A stretch of 64,000 nt of DNA from Amblyomma americanum (GCF_052857255.1 NC_135505.1:30661097-30725096), one strand, 5' to 3'. Shown: positions 10,641 through 22,400, numbered from the stretch's first letter. Numbers and translations are program-made. The notes: generated by a model from the sequence alone, not told the origin.

Positions 10641-11324
10641 TCATGACTGCGTATGGTTGTACTTATATTATTTTCCTTTCCATTTTAGCTTTTTTCATGC
10701 ATTTATGCATATTTTTAATTGGTACATGAATTTTGCTTTTGGTCTTTCGTTCTTCTTTTTCGTTTTTGTTTAACAAGTTCCCTCCTGCCCTGCTGCTGCA
10801 AATCAAGCAAATCAAGAATTCTCACCGCACACTTTTCTCCGCGGCGGGAAACAGTTTTCGGACGAGCGCGCCGTGCTGGATGTCTATTGCTTACTGCAGT
10901 AACTGCTATTTCAGCGGACTGCTGCTTATAAAGAAAAAAATATAACTGTCCTGTTCACAAAATCCTCGCTTTTTCCGAGAGCAAGAGCTGCGCGTTTTTA
11001 CGCAGAATTAAGACAGCCGGATGTGCCAGGCAGAACAGGCGCGTCACTGTTGGACCTTTGAAAACCGACAACACCGATCGAATATGCCGCACATAGGAAA
11101 CGCGAACATTGCGAACAATCCGGGCCTGGGATTATACAAGGATTCTGTCACTTATTCTCTGCACTCTATGAAACTGCTGAAATGCTGTGCCACTACCCTG
11201 CTCTGCCAGTCGGTGGTGGGGGTGAAAACAATTTAAAACGAGGGAGTTTAGCACAAGCAGGTCCTTGGGCCCCCGCACAGCCCTGTAGGTGATAGGAAAA
11301 TTGATAAGTTCATATGCACGCATA
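10641..11324. other. No gene recognised
   Basis: AT-rich sequence with T runs near 10680-10780, then mixed sequence. No motif, terminal repeat or coding stretch that I can support. Confidence 0.4.
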
Positions 11325-11520
11325 TCCCCAGTCAAGAAAAAAAAAATGAGTCCAATTGGAAAATTTCCAGTTGAAACCAATTCGTCGAAATCGAAATGTG
11401 TTTTTGCCACCCATTGGGCTGGACAAATTGAGCCGAACTGGTGCTTCCAATTAGAAATATTTTGTCATCCAACTGGACCAAATGACCCACCAATTGAACT
11501 CAAATGGCATGCCTATTAGA
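11325..11520 (-). repeat. CCAATTGG-rich dispersed repeat, copy 1
   Basis: This segment is dense in ccaattgg-like words (gtccaattggaaaatttcca, aaccaattcg, ccaattagaa, ccaactgg, ccaattgaac). The same word set recurs at 22400-22775, with a related flank (compare ggggatatgcgtgcatatga on the minus strand here with gggtatagacattaataagc at 22767). No coding capacity. Confidence 0.55.
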
Positions 11521-12954
11521 CTGAAATTGTTAGAACTTGACAGTAAAAAATATATATAATTAGGCTGCTGTGAGACTTCTGCCGACATTTCTAGAAGGGA
11601 ACTGCGATTATAATTAGACACTGTTATGAAACTCAAGTGAGACCAACGACCATGCATTGAACACTACAGTCAGACACTGCATACCAACATAAATCCTCAA
11701 CATTTATCCAAAGAACGCACTTCTCTAATCGCTTATATACTCCATTCATGAGACCCTCTAGCTGGACCCAGTGGCGCCACTTTCCCTCTTTCAGCAGTCT
11801 GCATTCGCTTTCGGCGCGTCTTTCCCTCTTTCAGCAATCTGCGCTCGCTTTCGACGCCGCTTTCCCTCTTTCAACAATCTGCACTCTCTTTCGGTGCCTC
11901 TTTCCCTCTGTCAGCTGTCTGCACTCGCTTTCCCGCTTTCAGAAATTTGCTCTCGCTTTCGGCGCCTCTTTCCCTCCTTCAGCAATCTGCACTCGCTTTT
12001 GGCGCTTTCCCTCTGTCAGCAGTCTGCATTCGCTTTCCCTCTTTCAGCAATCTGATCTCGCTTTCGGCGCTTTTGTCTCTCTGTCAGCACTCTTCACTCG
12101 CTTTCCCTCTTTCAGCAATCTGCTCTCGCTTTCGGCGCCGCTTTCCCTCTTTCAGCAATCTGTGCTCGCTTTCGCCGCTTCTTTCCCTCTGTCAGCAGGC
12201 TGCACTCGCTTTCCCTCTTCCAGCAATCTGCGCTCGCTTTCGGCGCCGCATTCCCTCTTTCAGCAATCTGCGCTCGCTTTCGGCGCCACTTTCCCTCTGT
12301 CAGCAGTGTGAACTCGCTTTCGGCGCTTCTTTCCCTCTGTCAGCAATCTGCACTCGCTTTCCCTCTTCCAGCAATCTGCGCTCGCTTTCCTTGTTTCAGC
12401 AATCTGCGCTCCTTTTCGGCGCCACTTTCCCCCTGCCAGCAGTGTGAACTCGCTTTCGGCGCTTCTTTCCCTCTGTCAGCAGGCAGCACTCGCTTTCCAT
12501 CTTCCAGCAATCTGCTCTCGCTTTCGGCGCCACTTTCCCTCTTTCAGCAATCTGCGCTCGCTTTTAGCGCTACTTTCCCTCTGTCAGCACTGTGCACTCG
12601 TTTTTGGCGCTTCTTTCTCTCTGTCAGCAGGCTGCACTCGCTTTCCCTCTTCTAGCAATCTGCGCTCGCGTTCGGTGCCGCTTTCCCTCTTTCAGAAATT
12701 TGCTCTGGCTTTCGGCGCATCTTTCCCTAATTTAGCAATCTGCACTAGCTATTGGCGCTTTCCCTCTGTCAGCAAGCTGCACTCGCTTTCCCTCTTCCAG
12801 CAATCTGCGCTCGCTTTCGGTGCCGCTTTCCCTCTTTCAGCAATCTGCGCTCTTTTTCGGCGCCACTTTCCCTGTGTGAGCAGTGTGCACTCGCTTTCGG
12901 CGCTTCTTTCTCTCTGTCAGCAGGCTGCACTCGCTTTCCCTCTTTCAGCAATCT

Positions 12955-13218
12955 CGGGTTCGAACCCGACCGCGGCGGCTGCGTTTTTATGGAGGAAAAA
13001 CGCTAAGGCGCCCGTGTGCTGTGCGATGTCAGCGCACTTTAAAGATCCCCAGGTGGTCGAAATTATTCCGGAGCCCTCCACTACGGCACCTATTCTTCCT
13101 TTCTTCTTTCACTGCCTCCTTTATTCCTTCCCTTACGGCGCGGTTCAGGTGTCCAAAGATATATGAGACAGATACTGCGCCATTTCCTTTCCCCCAAAAC
13201 CAAATATAAATATAAATA
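12955..13218 (+). mobile_element. 5'-truncated SINE inserted in the satellite
   Basis: It begins at the B box (cgggttcgaacccgaccgcg), contains the family body, and ends aaatataaatataaat. The satellite word caatct is duplicated on both sides (aatct at 12950-12954 and 13219-13223), and the array resumes in register (gcgctcgc). This is the long-tailed SINE subfamily in plus orientation. Confidence 0.92.
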
Positions 13219-13736
13219 AATCTGCGCTCGCTTTCGGCACCGCTTTCCCTCTTTCAGCAATCTGCGCTCGCTTTCGGCGCCACTTTACCTATCAGCAGTG
13301 TGCACTCGCTTTCGGCGCGTCTTTCCCTCTTTCAGCAATCTGCGCTCACTTTCTACGCCGCTTTCCGTCTTTCAACAATCTGCAGTCGCTTTCGGCGCCT
13401 CTTTCCCTCTGTCAGCAGTCTGCACTCGCTTTCCCTCTTTCAGAAATCTGTTCTCGCTTTCGACGCCTCTTTCCCTCCTTCAGCAGTCTGCACTCGCTTT
13501 CCCTCTTTCAGGAATCTGCGCTCGCCTTCGATGTCGCTTTCCCTCTTTCAGCAATCTGCTCTCGCTTTCGGCGCTTCTGTCTCTGTCAGCAGTCTGCACT
13601 CGCTTTCCCTCTTTCAGCAATCTGCTCTCGCTTTATGCGCCGCTTTCCCTCTTTCTGCATTCTGCACACGCTTTCGGCGCCGCTTTCCCTCTGTCTGCAG
13701 TGTGCACTCGCTTTCGGCGCGTCTTTCCCTTTTTCA

Positions 13737-16700
13737 GCTATCTGCGCTCGCTTTCGACGCCGCTTTCCCTCTGTCAACAATCTGCACTCGCTTTCGGCGC
13801 CTCTTTCCCTCCTTCAGCAATTTGCGATCGCTTTCAGCGCCACTTTCCCTCTGTCAGCACTGTGCATTCGCTTTCGGCGCTCGTTTTCCCTCTTTCAGCA
13901 ATCTGATCTCGCTTTCGGCGCTTCTGTCTCTGTCAGCAGTCTGCACTCGCTTTCCCTCTTTTAGCAATCTGCTCTCGTTTTCGGCGCCGCTTTCCCTCCT
14001 TCAGCAATCTGCACTCGCATTTGGCGCTTCTTTTCCTGTCAGCAGTCTGCATTCGCTTTCCCTCTTCCAGCAATGCGCTCGCTTTCGGCGCCGCTTTCCC
14101 TCTTTCAGCAATCTGCGCTCGCTTTCGGAGCCACTTTACCTCTGTCAGCAATCTGTTCTCGCTTTCGGCGCCGCTTTCCTTCTTTCAGCAATCTGCGCTC
14201 GCTTTCGACGCCGTTTTCCCTCTCAACAATCTGCACTCACTTTCGGCGCCTCTTTCCCTCTGTCAGCAGTGTGCACTCGCTTTCGGCACTTTTGTCCCTC
14301 TGTCAGCAATCCGCACTCGCTTTCCCTCTTCCAGCAATCTGCGCTCGCTTTCCTTCTTTCAGCAATCTGCGCTCCTTTTCGGCGCCATTTTCCCTCTGTC
14401 AGCAGTGTGCACTCGCTTTCGGCGCTTCTTTCCCTCTGTCAGCAATCTGCTCTCGCTTTCGGCGCCGCTTTCCTTCTTTCAGCAATCTGCGCTCGCTTTC
14501 GACGCCGCTTTCCCTCTTTCAACAATCTGCACTCGCTTTCGGCGCCTCTTTCCCTCTGTCAGCAGGCTGCACTCGCTTTCCCTCTTCCAGCACTCTGCGC
14601 TCCTTTTCGGCGCCACTTTCCCTCTGTCAGCAGTGTGCATTCGCTTTCGGCGCCTTTCCCTCTTTCTGCAATCTGCGCTCGCTTTCGGCGCCACTTTCCC
14701 TCCTTCTGCAATCTGCGCTCGCTTTCGGCGCCACTTTCCCTCTGTCAGCAATGTGCACTCGTTTTCGGCGCTTCTTTCCCTCTGTCAGCAGGCTGCACTC
14801 GCTTTCCCTCTGTCAGCAATCTGATCTCGCTTTCGGCGCTTCTGTCTTTCTGTCAGCAGTCTGCACTCGCTTTCCCTCTTTCAGCAATCTGTTCTCGCTT
14901 TCGGCGCCGCTTTCCCTCTTTCAGCAATCTGCGCTCGCTTTCGGAGCCACTTTCCCTCTGTCAGCAGTGTGCACTCGCTTTCGGCGCATCTTTCCCTCTG
15001 TCAGCAGGCTGCACTCGCTTTCCCTCTTCCAGCTATCTGCGCTCGCTTTCGACGCCGCTTTCCCTCTGTCAACAATCTGCACTCGCTTTCGGCGCCTCTT
15101 TCCCTCCTTCAGCAATTTGCGATCGCTTTCAGCGCCACTTTCCCTCTGTCAGCACTGTGCATTCGCTTTCGGCGCTCGTTTTCCCTCTTTCAGCAATCTG
15201 ATCTCGCTTTCGGCGCTTCTGTCTCTGTCAGCAGTCTGCACTCGCTTTCCCTCTTTTAGCAATCTGCTCTCGTTTTCGGCGCCGCTTTCCCTCCTTCAGC
15301 AATCTGCACTCGCATTTGGCGCTTCTTTTCCTGTCAGCAGTCTGCATTCGCTTTCCCTCTTCCAGCAATGCGCTCTCTTTCGGCGCCGCTTTCCCTCTTT
15401 CAGCAATCTGCGCTCGCTTTCGGAGCCACTTTACCTCTGTCAGCAATCTGTTCTCGCTTTCGGCGCCGCTTTCCTTCTTTCAGCAATCTGCGCTCGCTTT
15501 CGACGCCGTTTTCTTTCTCAACAATCTGCACTCACTTTCGGCGCCTCTTTCCCTCTGTCAGCAGTGTGCACTCGCTTTCGGCACTTTTGTCCCTCTGTCA
15601 GCAATCCGCACTCGCTTTCCCTCTTCCAGCAATCTGCGCTCGCTTTCCTTCTTTCAGCAATCTGCGCTCCTTTTCGGCGCCATTTTCCCTCTGTCAGCAG
15701 GCTGCACTCGCTTTCCCTCTTCCAGCTATCTGCGCTCGCTTTCGACGCCGCTTTCCCTCTGTCAACAATCTGCACTCGCTTTCGGCGCCTCTTTCCCTCC
15801 TTCAGCAATTTGCGATCGCTTTCAGCGCCACTTTCCCTCTGTCAGCACTGTGCATTCGCTTTCGGCGCTCGTTTTCCCTCTTTCAGCAATCTGATCTCGC
15901 TTTCGGCGCTTCTGTCTCTGTCAGCAGTCTGCACTCGCTTTCCCTCTTTTAGCAATCTGCTCTCGTTTTCGGCGCCGCTTTCCCTCCTTCAGCAATCTGC
16001 ACTCGCATTTGGCGCTTCTTTTCCTGTCAGCAGTCTGCATTCGCTTTCCCTCTTCCAGCAATGCGCTCGCTTTCGGCGCCGCTTTCCCTCTTTCAGCAAT
16101 CTGCGCTCGCTTTCGGAGCCACTTTACCTCTGTCAGCAATCTGTTCTCGCTTTCGGCGCCGCTTTCCTTCTTTCAGCAATCTGCGCTCGCTTTCGACGCC
16201 GTTTTCCCTCTCAACAATCTGCACTCACTTTCGGCGCCTCTTTCCCTCTGTCAGCAGTGTGCACTCGCTTTCGGCACTTTTGTCCCTCTGTCAGCAATCC
16301 GCACTCGCTTTCCCTCTTCCAGCAATCTGCGCTCGCTTTCCTTCTTTCAGCAATCTGCGCTCCTTTTCGGCGCCATTTTCCCTCTGTCAGCAGTGTGCAC
16401 TCGCTTTCGGCGCTTCTTTCCCTCTGTCAGCAATCTGCTCTCGCTTTCGGCGCCGCTTTCCTTCTTTCAGCAATCTGCGCTCGCTTTCGACGCCGCTTTC
16501 CCTCTTTCAACAATCTGCACTCGCTTTCGGCGCCTCTTTCCCTCTGTCAGCAGGCTGCACTCGCTTTCCCTCTTCCAGCACTCTGCGCTCCTTTTCGGCG
16601 CCACTTTCCCTCTGTCAGCAGTGTGCATTCGCTTTCGGCGCCTTTCCCTCTTTCTGCAATCTGCGCTCGCTTTCGGCGCCACTTTCCCTCCTTCTGCAAT

Positions 16701-16763
16701 CTGCGCTCGCTTTCGGCGCCACTTTCCCTCTGTCAGCAATGTGCACTCGCTTTCGGCGCATCT
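13737..16763 (+). repeat. Higher-order duplication inside the satellite
   Basis: A block starting near 13737 recurs near 15032 and again near 15725, giving offsets of about 1295 and 693 bp. The copies at 14021-14770 and 16009-16760 translate identically for about 250 codons, so they are nearly identical at DNA level, while neighbouring units differ. The middle copy (15032 to about 15700) is shorter. This indicates recent segmental duplication or unequal exchange inside the array. Confidence 0.85.
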
Positions 16764-19700
16764 TTCCCTTTGTCAGGAGGCTGCACACGCTTTCCCTCTT
16801 CCAGCAATCTGCGCTCGCTTTCAGCGCCGCTTTACCTCTTTCTGCAATCTGCGCTCGCTTTCGGCGCCACTTTCTCTCTGTCAGCAATGTGCACTCGCTT
16901 TCGGCGCTTCTTTCCCTCTGTCAGCAGGCTGCACTCGCTTTCCCTCTGTCAGCAATCTGATCTCGCTTTCGGCGCTTCTGTCTTTCTGTCAGCAGTCTGC
17001 ACTCGCTTTCCCTCTTTCAGCAATCTGTTCTTGCTTTCGGCGCCGCTTTCCCTCTTTCAGCAATTTGCGCTCGCTTTCGGCGCCGCTTTCCCTCTGTCAG
17101 CAGGCTGCACTCGCTTTCTCTCTTCCAGCAATCTGCGCTCCTTTTCGGCGCCACTTTCCCTCTATCAGCAATGTGCACTCGCTTTCGGCGCTTCTTTCCC
17201 TCGGTCAGCAGGCTGCATTCGCTTTCCCTCTTCCAGCAATCTGCGCTCGCTTTCGGTGCCGCTTTCCTTCTTTCAGCAATCTGCGCTCGCTTTCGGCGCC
17301 ACTTTACCTGTCAGTAGTGTGCACTCGCTTTCGGCGTGTCTTTCCCTCTTTCAGCAATCTGCGCTCACTTTCTACGCCGCTTTCCCTCTTTCAACAATGT
17401 GCACTCGCTTTCGGCGCCTCTTTCCCTCTGTCAGCAGTCTGCACTCGCTTTCCCTCTTTCAGAAATCTGTTCTCGCTTTCGACGCCTCTTTCCCTCCTTC
17501 AGCAATCTGCACTCGCTTTCGGCGCTTCTTTCCCTGCCAGCAGTCTGCATTCGCTTTCCATCTTTCAGGAATCTGAGCTCGCCTTCGATGCCGCTTTCCC
17601 TCTTTCAGCAATCTGCTCTCCCTTTCGGCGCTTTTGTCTCTGTCAGCAGTGCGCACTCGCTTTCGGCGCGTCTTTCCCTCTTTCAGCAATCTGCGCTCGC
17701 TTTCGACGCCGCTTTCCCTCTTTCAACAATCTGCACTCGCTTTCGGCGCCTCTATCCCTCTTTCATCTGCACTCGCTTTCGGCGCCACTTTCCCTCTGTC
17801 AGCAGTGTGCACTCGCTTTCTGCGCGTCTTTCCCTCTTTCAGCAATCTGTTCTCGCTTTCGGCACCGCTTTCCTTCTTTCAGCAATCTGCGCTCGCTTGC
17901 GACGCCGTTTTCCCTTTTTCAACAATCTGCACTCGCTTTCGGCGCCTCTTTCCCTCTGTCAGCTGTCTACACTCGCTTTCCCTCTTTCAGAAATTTGCTC
18001 TCGCTTTCGGAGCCTCTTTCCCTCCTTCAGCAATCTGAACTCGCTTTTGGCGCTTCTTTCCCTCAGTCGGCAGTCTGCATTCGCTTTCCCTCTTTCAGCA
18101 ATCTGCGCTCGTTTTCGACTTCGCTTTCCCTCTCTCAGCAATGTGCACTCGCTTTCGGCGCCACTTTCCCTCTGTCAGCAGTGTGCACTCGCTTTCTGCG
18201 CGTCTTTCCCTCCTTCAGCAATCTGAACTCGCTTTTGGCGCTTCTTTCCCTCAGTCGGCAGTCTGCATTCGCTTTCCCTCTTTCAGCAATCTGCGCTCGT
18301 TTTCGACTTCGCTTTCCCTCTGCAAGCAATGTGCACTCGCTTTCGGCGCTTCTTTCCCTCTGTCAGCAGGCTGCACTCGCTTTCTCTCTTGCAGCAATCT
18401 GCGCTCGCTTTCGGTGCCGCTTTTCCTCTTTCAGCACTCTGCGCTCCGTTTCTGTGCCACTTTCCCTCTGTCAGCAGTCTGCATTCGCTTTCCCTCTTTC
18501 AGCAATCTGCTCTCGCTTTCGGTGCCGCTTTCCCTCTTTTAGCAATCTGCGCTCGCTTTCGACGTCGCTTTCCCTCTTTCATCAATCTGATCTCGCTTTG
18601 GGCGCTTCTGTCTCTGTCAGCAGCCTGCACTCACTTTCCCTCTTTCAGCAATCTGCTCTCGCTTTCGGCGCCGCTTTCCCTCTTTCAGCAATTTGCGCTC
18701 GCTTTCGGCGCCGCTTTCCCTCTGTCAGCAGGCTGCACTCGCTTTCTCTCTTCCAGCAATCTGCGCTCCTTTTCGGCGCCACTTTCCCTCTGTCAGCAGT
18801 GTGCACTTGCTTTCGGCGCTTCTTTCCCTCTGTCAGCAGGCTGCACTCGCTTTCCCTCTTCCAGCAATCTGCGCTCGCTTTCGGCGCCGCTTTCCCTCTT
18901 TCTGCAATATGCGCTCGCTTTAGGCGCCGCTTTCCCTCTGTCAGCAATGTGCACTCACTTTCGGCGCTTCTTTCCCTCTGTCAGCAGGCTGCACTCGCTT
19001 GCCCTCTTCCAGCAACCTGCGCTCGCTTTCGGCGCCACTTTACCTCTGTCAGCAGTGTGCACTCGCTTTCGGCGCGTCTTTCCCTCTTTCTGCAATCTGC
19101 GCTCGCTTTCGGCGCCACTTTCCCTCTGTCAGCAATGTGCACTCGCTTTCGGCCCTTCTTTCCCTCTTTCAGCAATCTGCGCTCGCTTTCGATGCCGCTT
19201 ACCCTCTTTCAACAATCTGCACTCGCTTTCGGCGCCTCTTTCCCTCTGTCAGCAGTCTGCACTCGCTTTCCCTCTTTAGAAATCTGCTCTCGCATTCGGC
19301 GCCTCTTTCCTTCCTTCCGCAATCTGCACTCGCTTTCGGCGCTTCTTTCCCTGTCAGCTGTCTGCATTCGCTTTCCCTCTTTCAGAAATCTGCGCTCGCC
19401 TTCAACGCCGCTTTCCCTCTTTCAGCAATCTGCTCTCGCTTTCGGCGCTTCTCTGTTAGCAGTCTGCACTCTCTTTCCCTCTTTCAGCAATCTGCTCTCG
19501 CTTTCGGCGCCTCTCTGTTAGCAGTCTGCACTCTCTTTCCCTCTTTCAGCAATCTGCACTCGCTTTCGGCGCTTCTTTCCCTGTCAGCTGTCTGCATTCG
19601 CTTTCCCTCTTTCAGGAATCTGCGCTCGCCTTCGACGCCGCTTTCCCTCTTTCAGCAATCTGCTCTCGCTTTCGGCGCTTCTCTGTTAGCAGCCTGCACT

Positions 19701-19813
19701 CTCTTTCCCTCTTTCTGCAATCTGCGCACGCTTTCGGCGCCGCTTTCCTTCTGTCAGCAGTGTGCACTCGCTTTCGCCGCTTCTTTCCCTCTGTCAGCTG
19801 CCTGCGCTCGCAG

Positions 19814-20025
19814 GCTTCACTTGGCGGCTACGCATACATGCCAGCGTCTTTGACTAATGTATACTTAAACTGCTTTCGCAAAAAAATGATACCGGCTCAT
19901 ATAGAATATTTTTTCCGGTGTTAACACAGCCCATCTTAAACAGCTGTTTTAAAAGTGAGCAACTCGTCTGGTGCAGACGTTTAACGCTCCGAAACGACCC
20001 ACGGAGTAGGACGGACGCCATCATA
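19814..20025. other. No gene recognised
   Basis: Short unique-looking spacer between the end of the satellite and the split SINE. Confidence 0.4.
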
Positions 20026-20074
20026 CTCTGTAGTGGAGGACTCCAGAATAATTTCCACAACCAGGGGACCTTAA

Positions 20075-22092
20075 AGGGGCTGCGAAACACCGCTTGAACG
20101 GATGCCGGTTACGCTTGATGGATTCTTTGTCACACAGATGCTGACTCAAAAATAATTACGGGAATTGATGCATAGGAACGGGAGTTATTCAATGAAGAAA
20201 TTTCAAAATACAAGCAAACAAAATGCTGCCCTCAACTCGATTTTCGCGCAGCTTCCCATTCCCATTTCACTATCCCAATGACGACACTCGGGGCGACCAA
20301 TCAAAACAGCCTAAGCACGTGGCGGAAGTTTGCACTTCATGGTTGCCTCTTCTCTATAATTTGTTCATGCCAAGGTTGGCAGCGCCGTTTGCATGGTTAC
20401 AACCATGTGAATGCCCGGCTGACCCAGCGATGCTTCACCGTCCCGTCGACGGCGCAGAAGGGAGCACTGATCAGTGACGTTCCCTTACTTATGGATCCGA
20501 ACTCGAGCGCGAGATACTGCGACGGTGTGACAGCCTGCGCAAGATATCAGACACATTTAGCATAGCGCGTACCGCTACTGCTTACCGCCAACCATCGCCC
20601 GTCGCTCCTAGCACGCTGGTTGGCCACGGCTAGCAAGGAGCGAGCGCTGTTGACGGGAACGTGACGCCATCTGGCGCCACCACCCGGTGATTCTCCACAA
20701 ACTGACGATGCGCACTGCCTGCTAAATGTGAAACGAACGCATCCTTCCTTGGGACCGAAACGAATGCTTACAGAGTGCAATGGCTAGATCGGATCGATTC
20801 CGCAATGCCGCTCTCAGATACATAGAGTAGCCATAAGTGTTTAGTGCTAGGTCGTAGGATGTTTACAGAGAGGCGCAAAGTCCTTCGATGCAAAAAGTAG
20901 CCAGTGCCTCTGGTGGCGTGCTTTTGTTTTACTTGATTTACAGTGCTTTTATCTAGGGCAAACAAGTTGGTTTTGTTAATGTAATATAAAAAAAACTTGG
21001 CAAAACATATCTCTAGTTATTAACCCATAATATTAAAGTAGCACTAAGCAACAAGGACGAAGAAAGAAGGAAACACACACAGGCGCTGTAATATCTGCTT
21101 TAATATTATGGAGCATTTACAACTCGCCCAATCTGCCGTTCTTCTAGTTTATTAACCCAATTTGCAGTATAGTTACTCTCTGTCCAATCATCAAGCTTGC
21201 ACAAAGTGATGTCATCATCATCATCAGCCTTACTACACCCACTGCAGGGCAAAGGCCTCTCCCATGTCTCTCCAATTAACCCTATCCTTTGCCAGCTGCA
21301 TCCACCCTTTGCCTGCAAACTTCTTAATCTCATCCGCCCACCTAACCTTCTGCCGCCCCCTGCTACGCTTACTTTCTCTTGGAATCCACTCCGTTACCCT
21401 TAAGGACCAGTGGTCATCTTGCCTTCACATTGCATGCCCTGCCCAAGCCCATTTCTGCCTCTTGATTTCGAATGATCATCATCATCACCAGCCTTAATAC
21501 ACCCACTGCAGGGCAAAGACCTCTCCCATGTCTCTCCAATTTACCCTGTCCTTTGCCAGCTGCATCCACCCTTTGCCTGCAAACTTCTTAATCTCATCCG
21601 CCCACCTAACCTTCTGCCGCCCCCTGCTACGCTTACTTTCTCTTGGAACCCACTCCGTTACCCTTAAAGACCAGCGGTTATCTTGCCTTCGCATTACATG
21701 CCCTGCCCAAGCCCATTTCTTTCTCTTAATTTCGACTAGGATGTCATTAACCCGTGTTTGTTCCCTCACCCACTCTGCCTGCTTCCGATCTCTTAACGTT
21801 ACACCTATCATTTTTCTTTCCATGGCTCGCTGCGTTGTCCTTAACTTAGGCTGAACTCTTTTCGTTAGCCTCCACGTTTCTGCCCCGTAGGTGAGTACCG
21901 GTAAGATTATGCTGTTGTACACTGATGTCATATCTGCTGCTAAAAAACTGCCACTATATGGTGACACCATCAGTGCCACGAATTTGTTTTTGCAAGCTTA
22001 AAATATTAAAAACCACAGTATACGCTCACTATAACTCATTCTATGCAACCAACAGGCAAAACAATGCACTGAAAATGTGTTTCGGGGCCCCT
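20075..22092. mobile_element. Non-autonomous piggyBac-like element with TTAA duplications
   Basis: The ends are inverted repeats: aggggctgcgaaacac at the left, and gtgtttcggggcccct at the right, whose reverse complement matches 14 of 16 positions. They are flanked by ttaa at 20071-20074 and 22093-22096. TTAA duplication is the signature of the piggyBac superfamily. No transposase frame is present. The interior includes two RTE-like LINE tails (21213-21975), so the original element was about 1.2 kb. The superfamily call is inferred from TTAA only. Confidence 0.75.
21213..21975 (-). mobile_element. Two tandem RTE-like LINE 3' ends
   Basis: On the minus strand 21975-21483 encodes the C-terminus of a LINE polymerase: VLTYGAETWRLTKRVQPKL, VTLRDRKQAEWVREQTR, WAGHVMRRQDNRWS and NWRDMGEVFALQWV. 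It then ends in a (gat)n-type tail. A second, shorter copy of the last 250 bp follows at 21466-21213 with its own tail. A microsatellite 3' end and heavy 5' truncation are typical of RTE-like elements. Further copies lie at 41577-41905, 51436-51540 and 61741-62256. Confidence 0.85.
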
Positions 22093-22130
22093 TTAAACGT
22101 GCACTGACATTGCACAGCACTCAGGTCACA

Positions 22131-22400
22131 AATACGAGAGGCTTGAGGAAGCACCAAAGGTCTGTCACTTTCGAAGTTGTGTAAAAGCACAGCCACTGCT
22201 GCTCAGACATGTGTAAGTGCATTCGGTGGTGGCCGCTCCCATTCTCCGTTTACTTCCGACTGCGCCTATATGCCAAATTATGCTATTTGTGCCCAAATAG
22301 CTGTACGAGATACTAAGATCTTTCCAGGATCACATGTGCCGAACTATCGCCATCACCGAGCCGATGAAGAAAATGATGGCTTTGAAGCTTACCCAGGCCA
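22131..22400. other. No gene recognised
   Basis: Spacer between the split SINE and the CCAATTGG-rich repeat. Nothing I can support. Confidence 0.4.

Larger units (their letters stand above)
11774..19813 (+). repeat. 8-kb satellite of 28/40-bp units
   Basis: The basic unit reads ctttccctctttcagcaatc followed by tgcgctcg (28 bp), with an optional extra 12 bp, ctttcggcgccg, giving 40 bp. Units vary at a few sites (tctttcag/tctgtcag/tcttccag; aatctgc/gtgtgc/ggctgc). By eye there are roughly 200 units. Both unit lengths leave remainder 1 when divided by 3, so three units restore the frame; the consensus has no stop in any plus frame. This explains very long open frames (for example 14073-17576 and 16009-19521). 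One SINE interrupts it at 12955-13218. I regard it as a satellite, not a gene. Confidence 0.97.
20026..22130 (-). mobile_element. SINE split by a piggyBac-like element
   Basis: The left flank (about 20026-20070, gtagtggaggactccagaat then ttccacaaccaggggacc) and the right flank (22097-22130, acgtgcactgacattgcaca) are adjacent parts of the same SINE in the intact copies at 689-994 and 63176-63459. They are separated here by 2.0 kb with TTAA at each junction. Both outer ends of the SINE are missing. Confidence 0.85.

Noticed and set aside
12769..19175. Minus-strand Lys/Arg/Glu-rich frames of 60-100 codons (EGKRRRKR-type) across the satellite
   Set aside because: They are the reverse reading of the same 28/40-bp units, broken regularly by the tga contained in the unit.
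13300..19521. Open frames of 633, 1167 and 1170 codons that look like giant Ser/Phe/Leu-rich repeat proteins
   Set aside because: They are products of a stop-poor satellite in three frames at once; they overlap each other in different frames and have no start context, domain or end signal.
11774..19813. A CRISPR-like array of short repeats
   Set aside because: The units are directly adjacent without unique spacers, and the surroundings are animal DNA with introns and retroelements.
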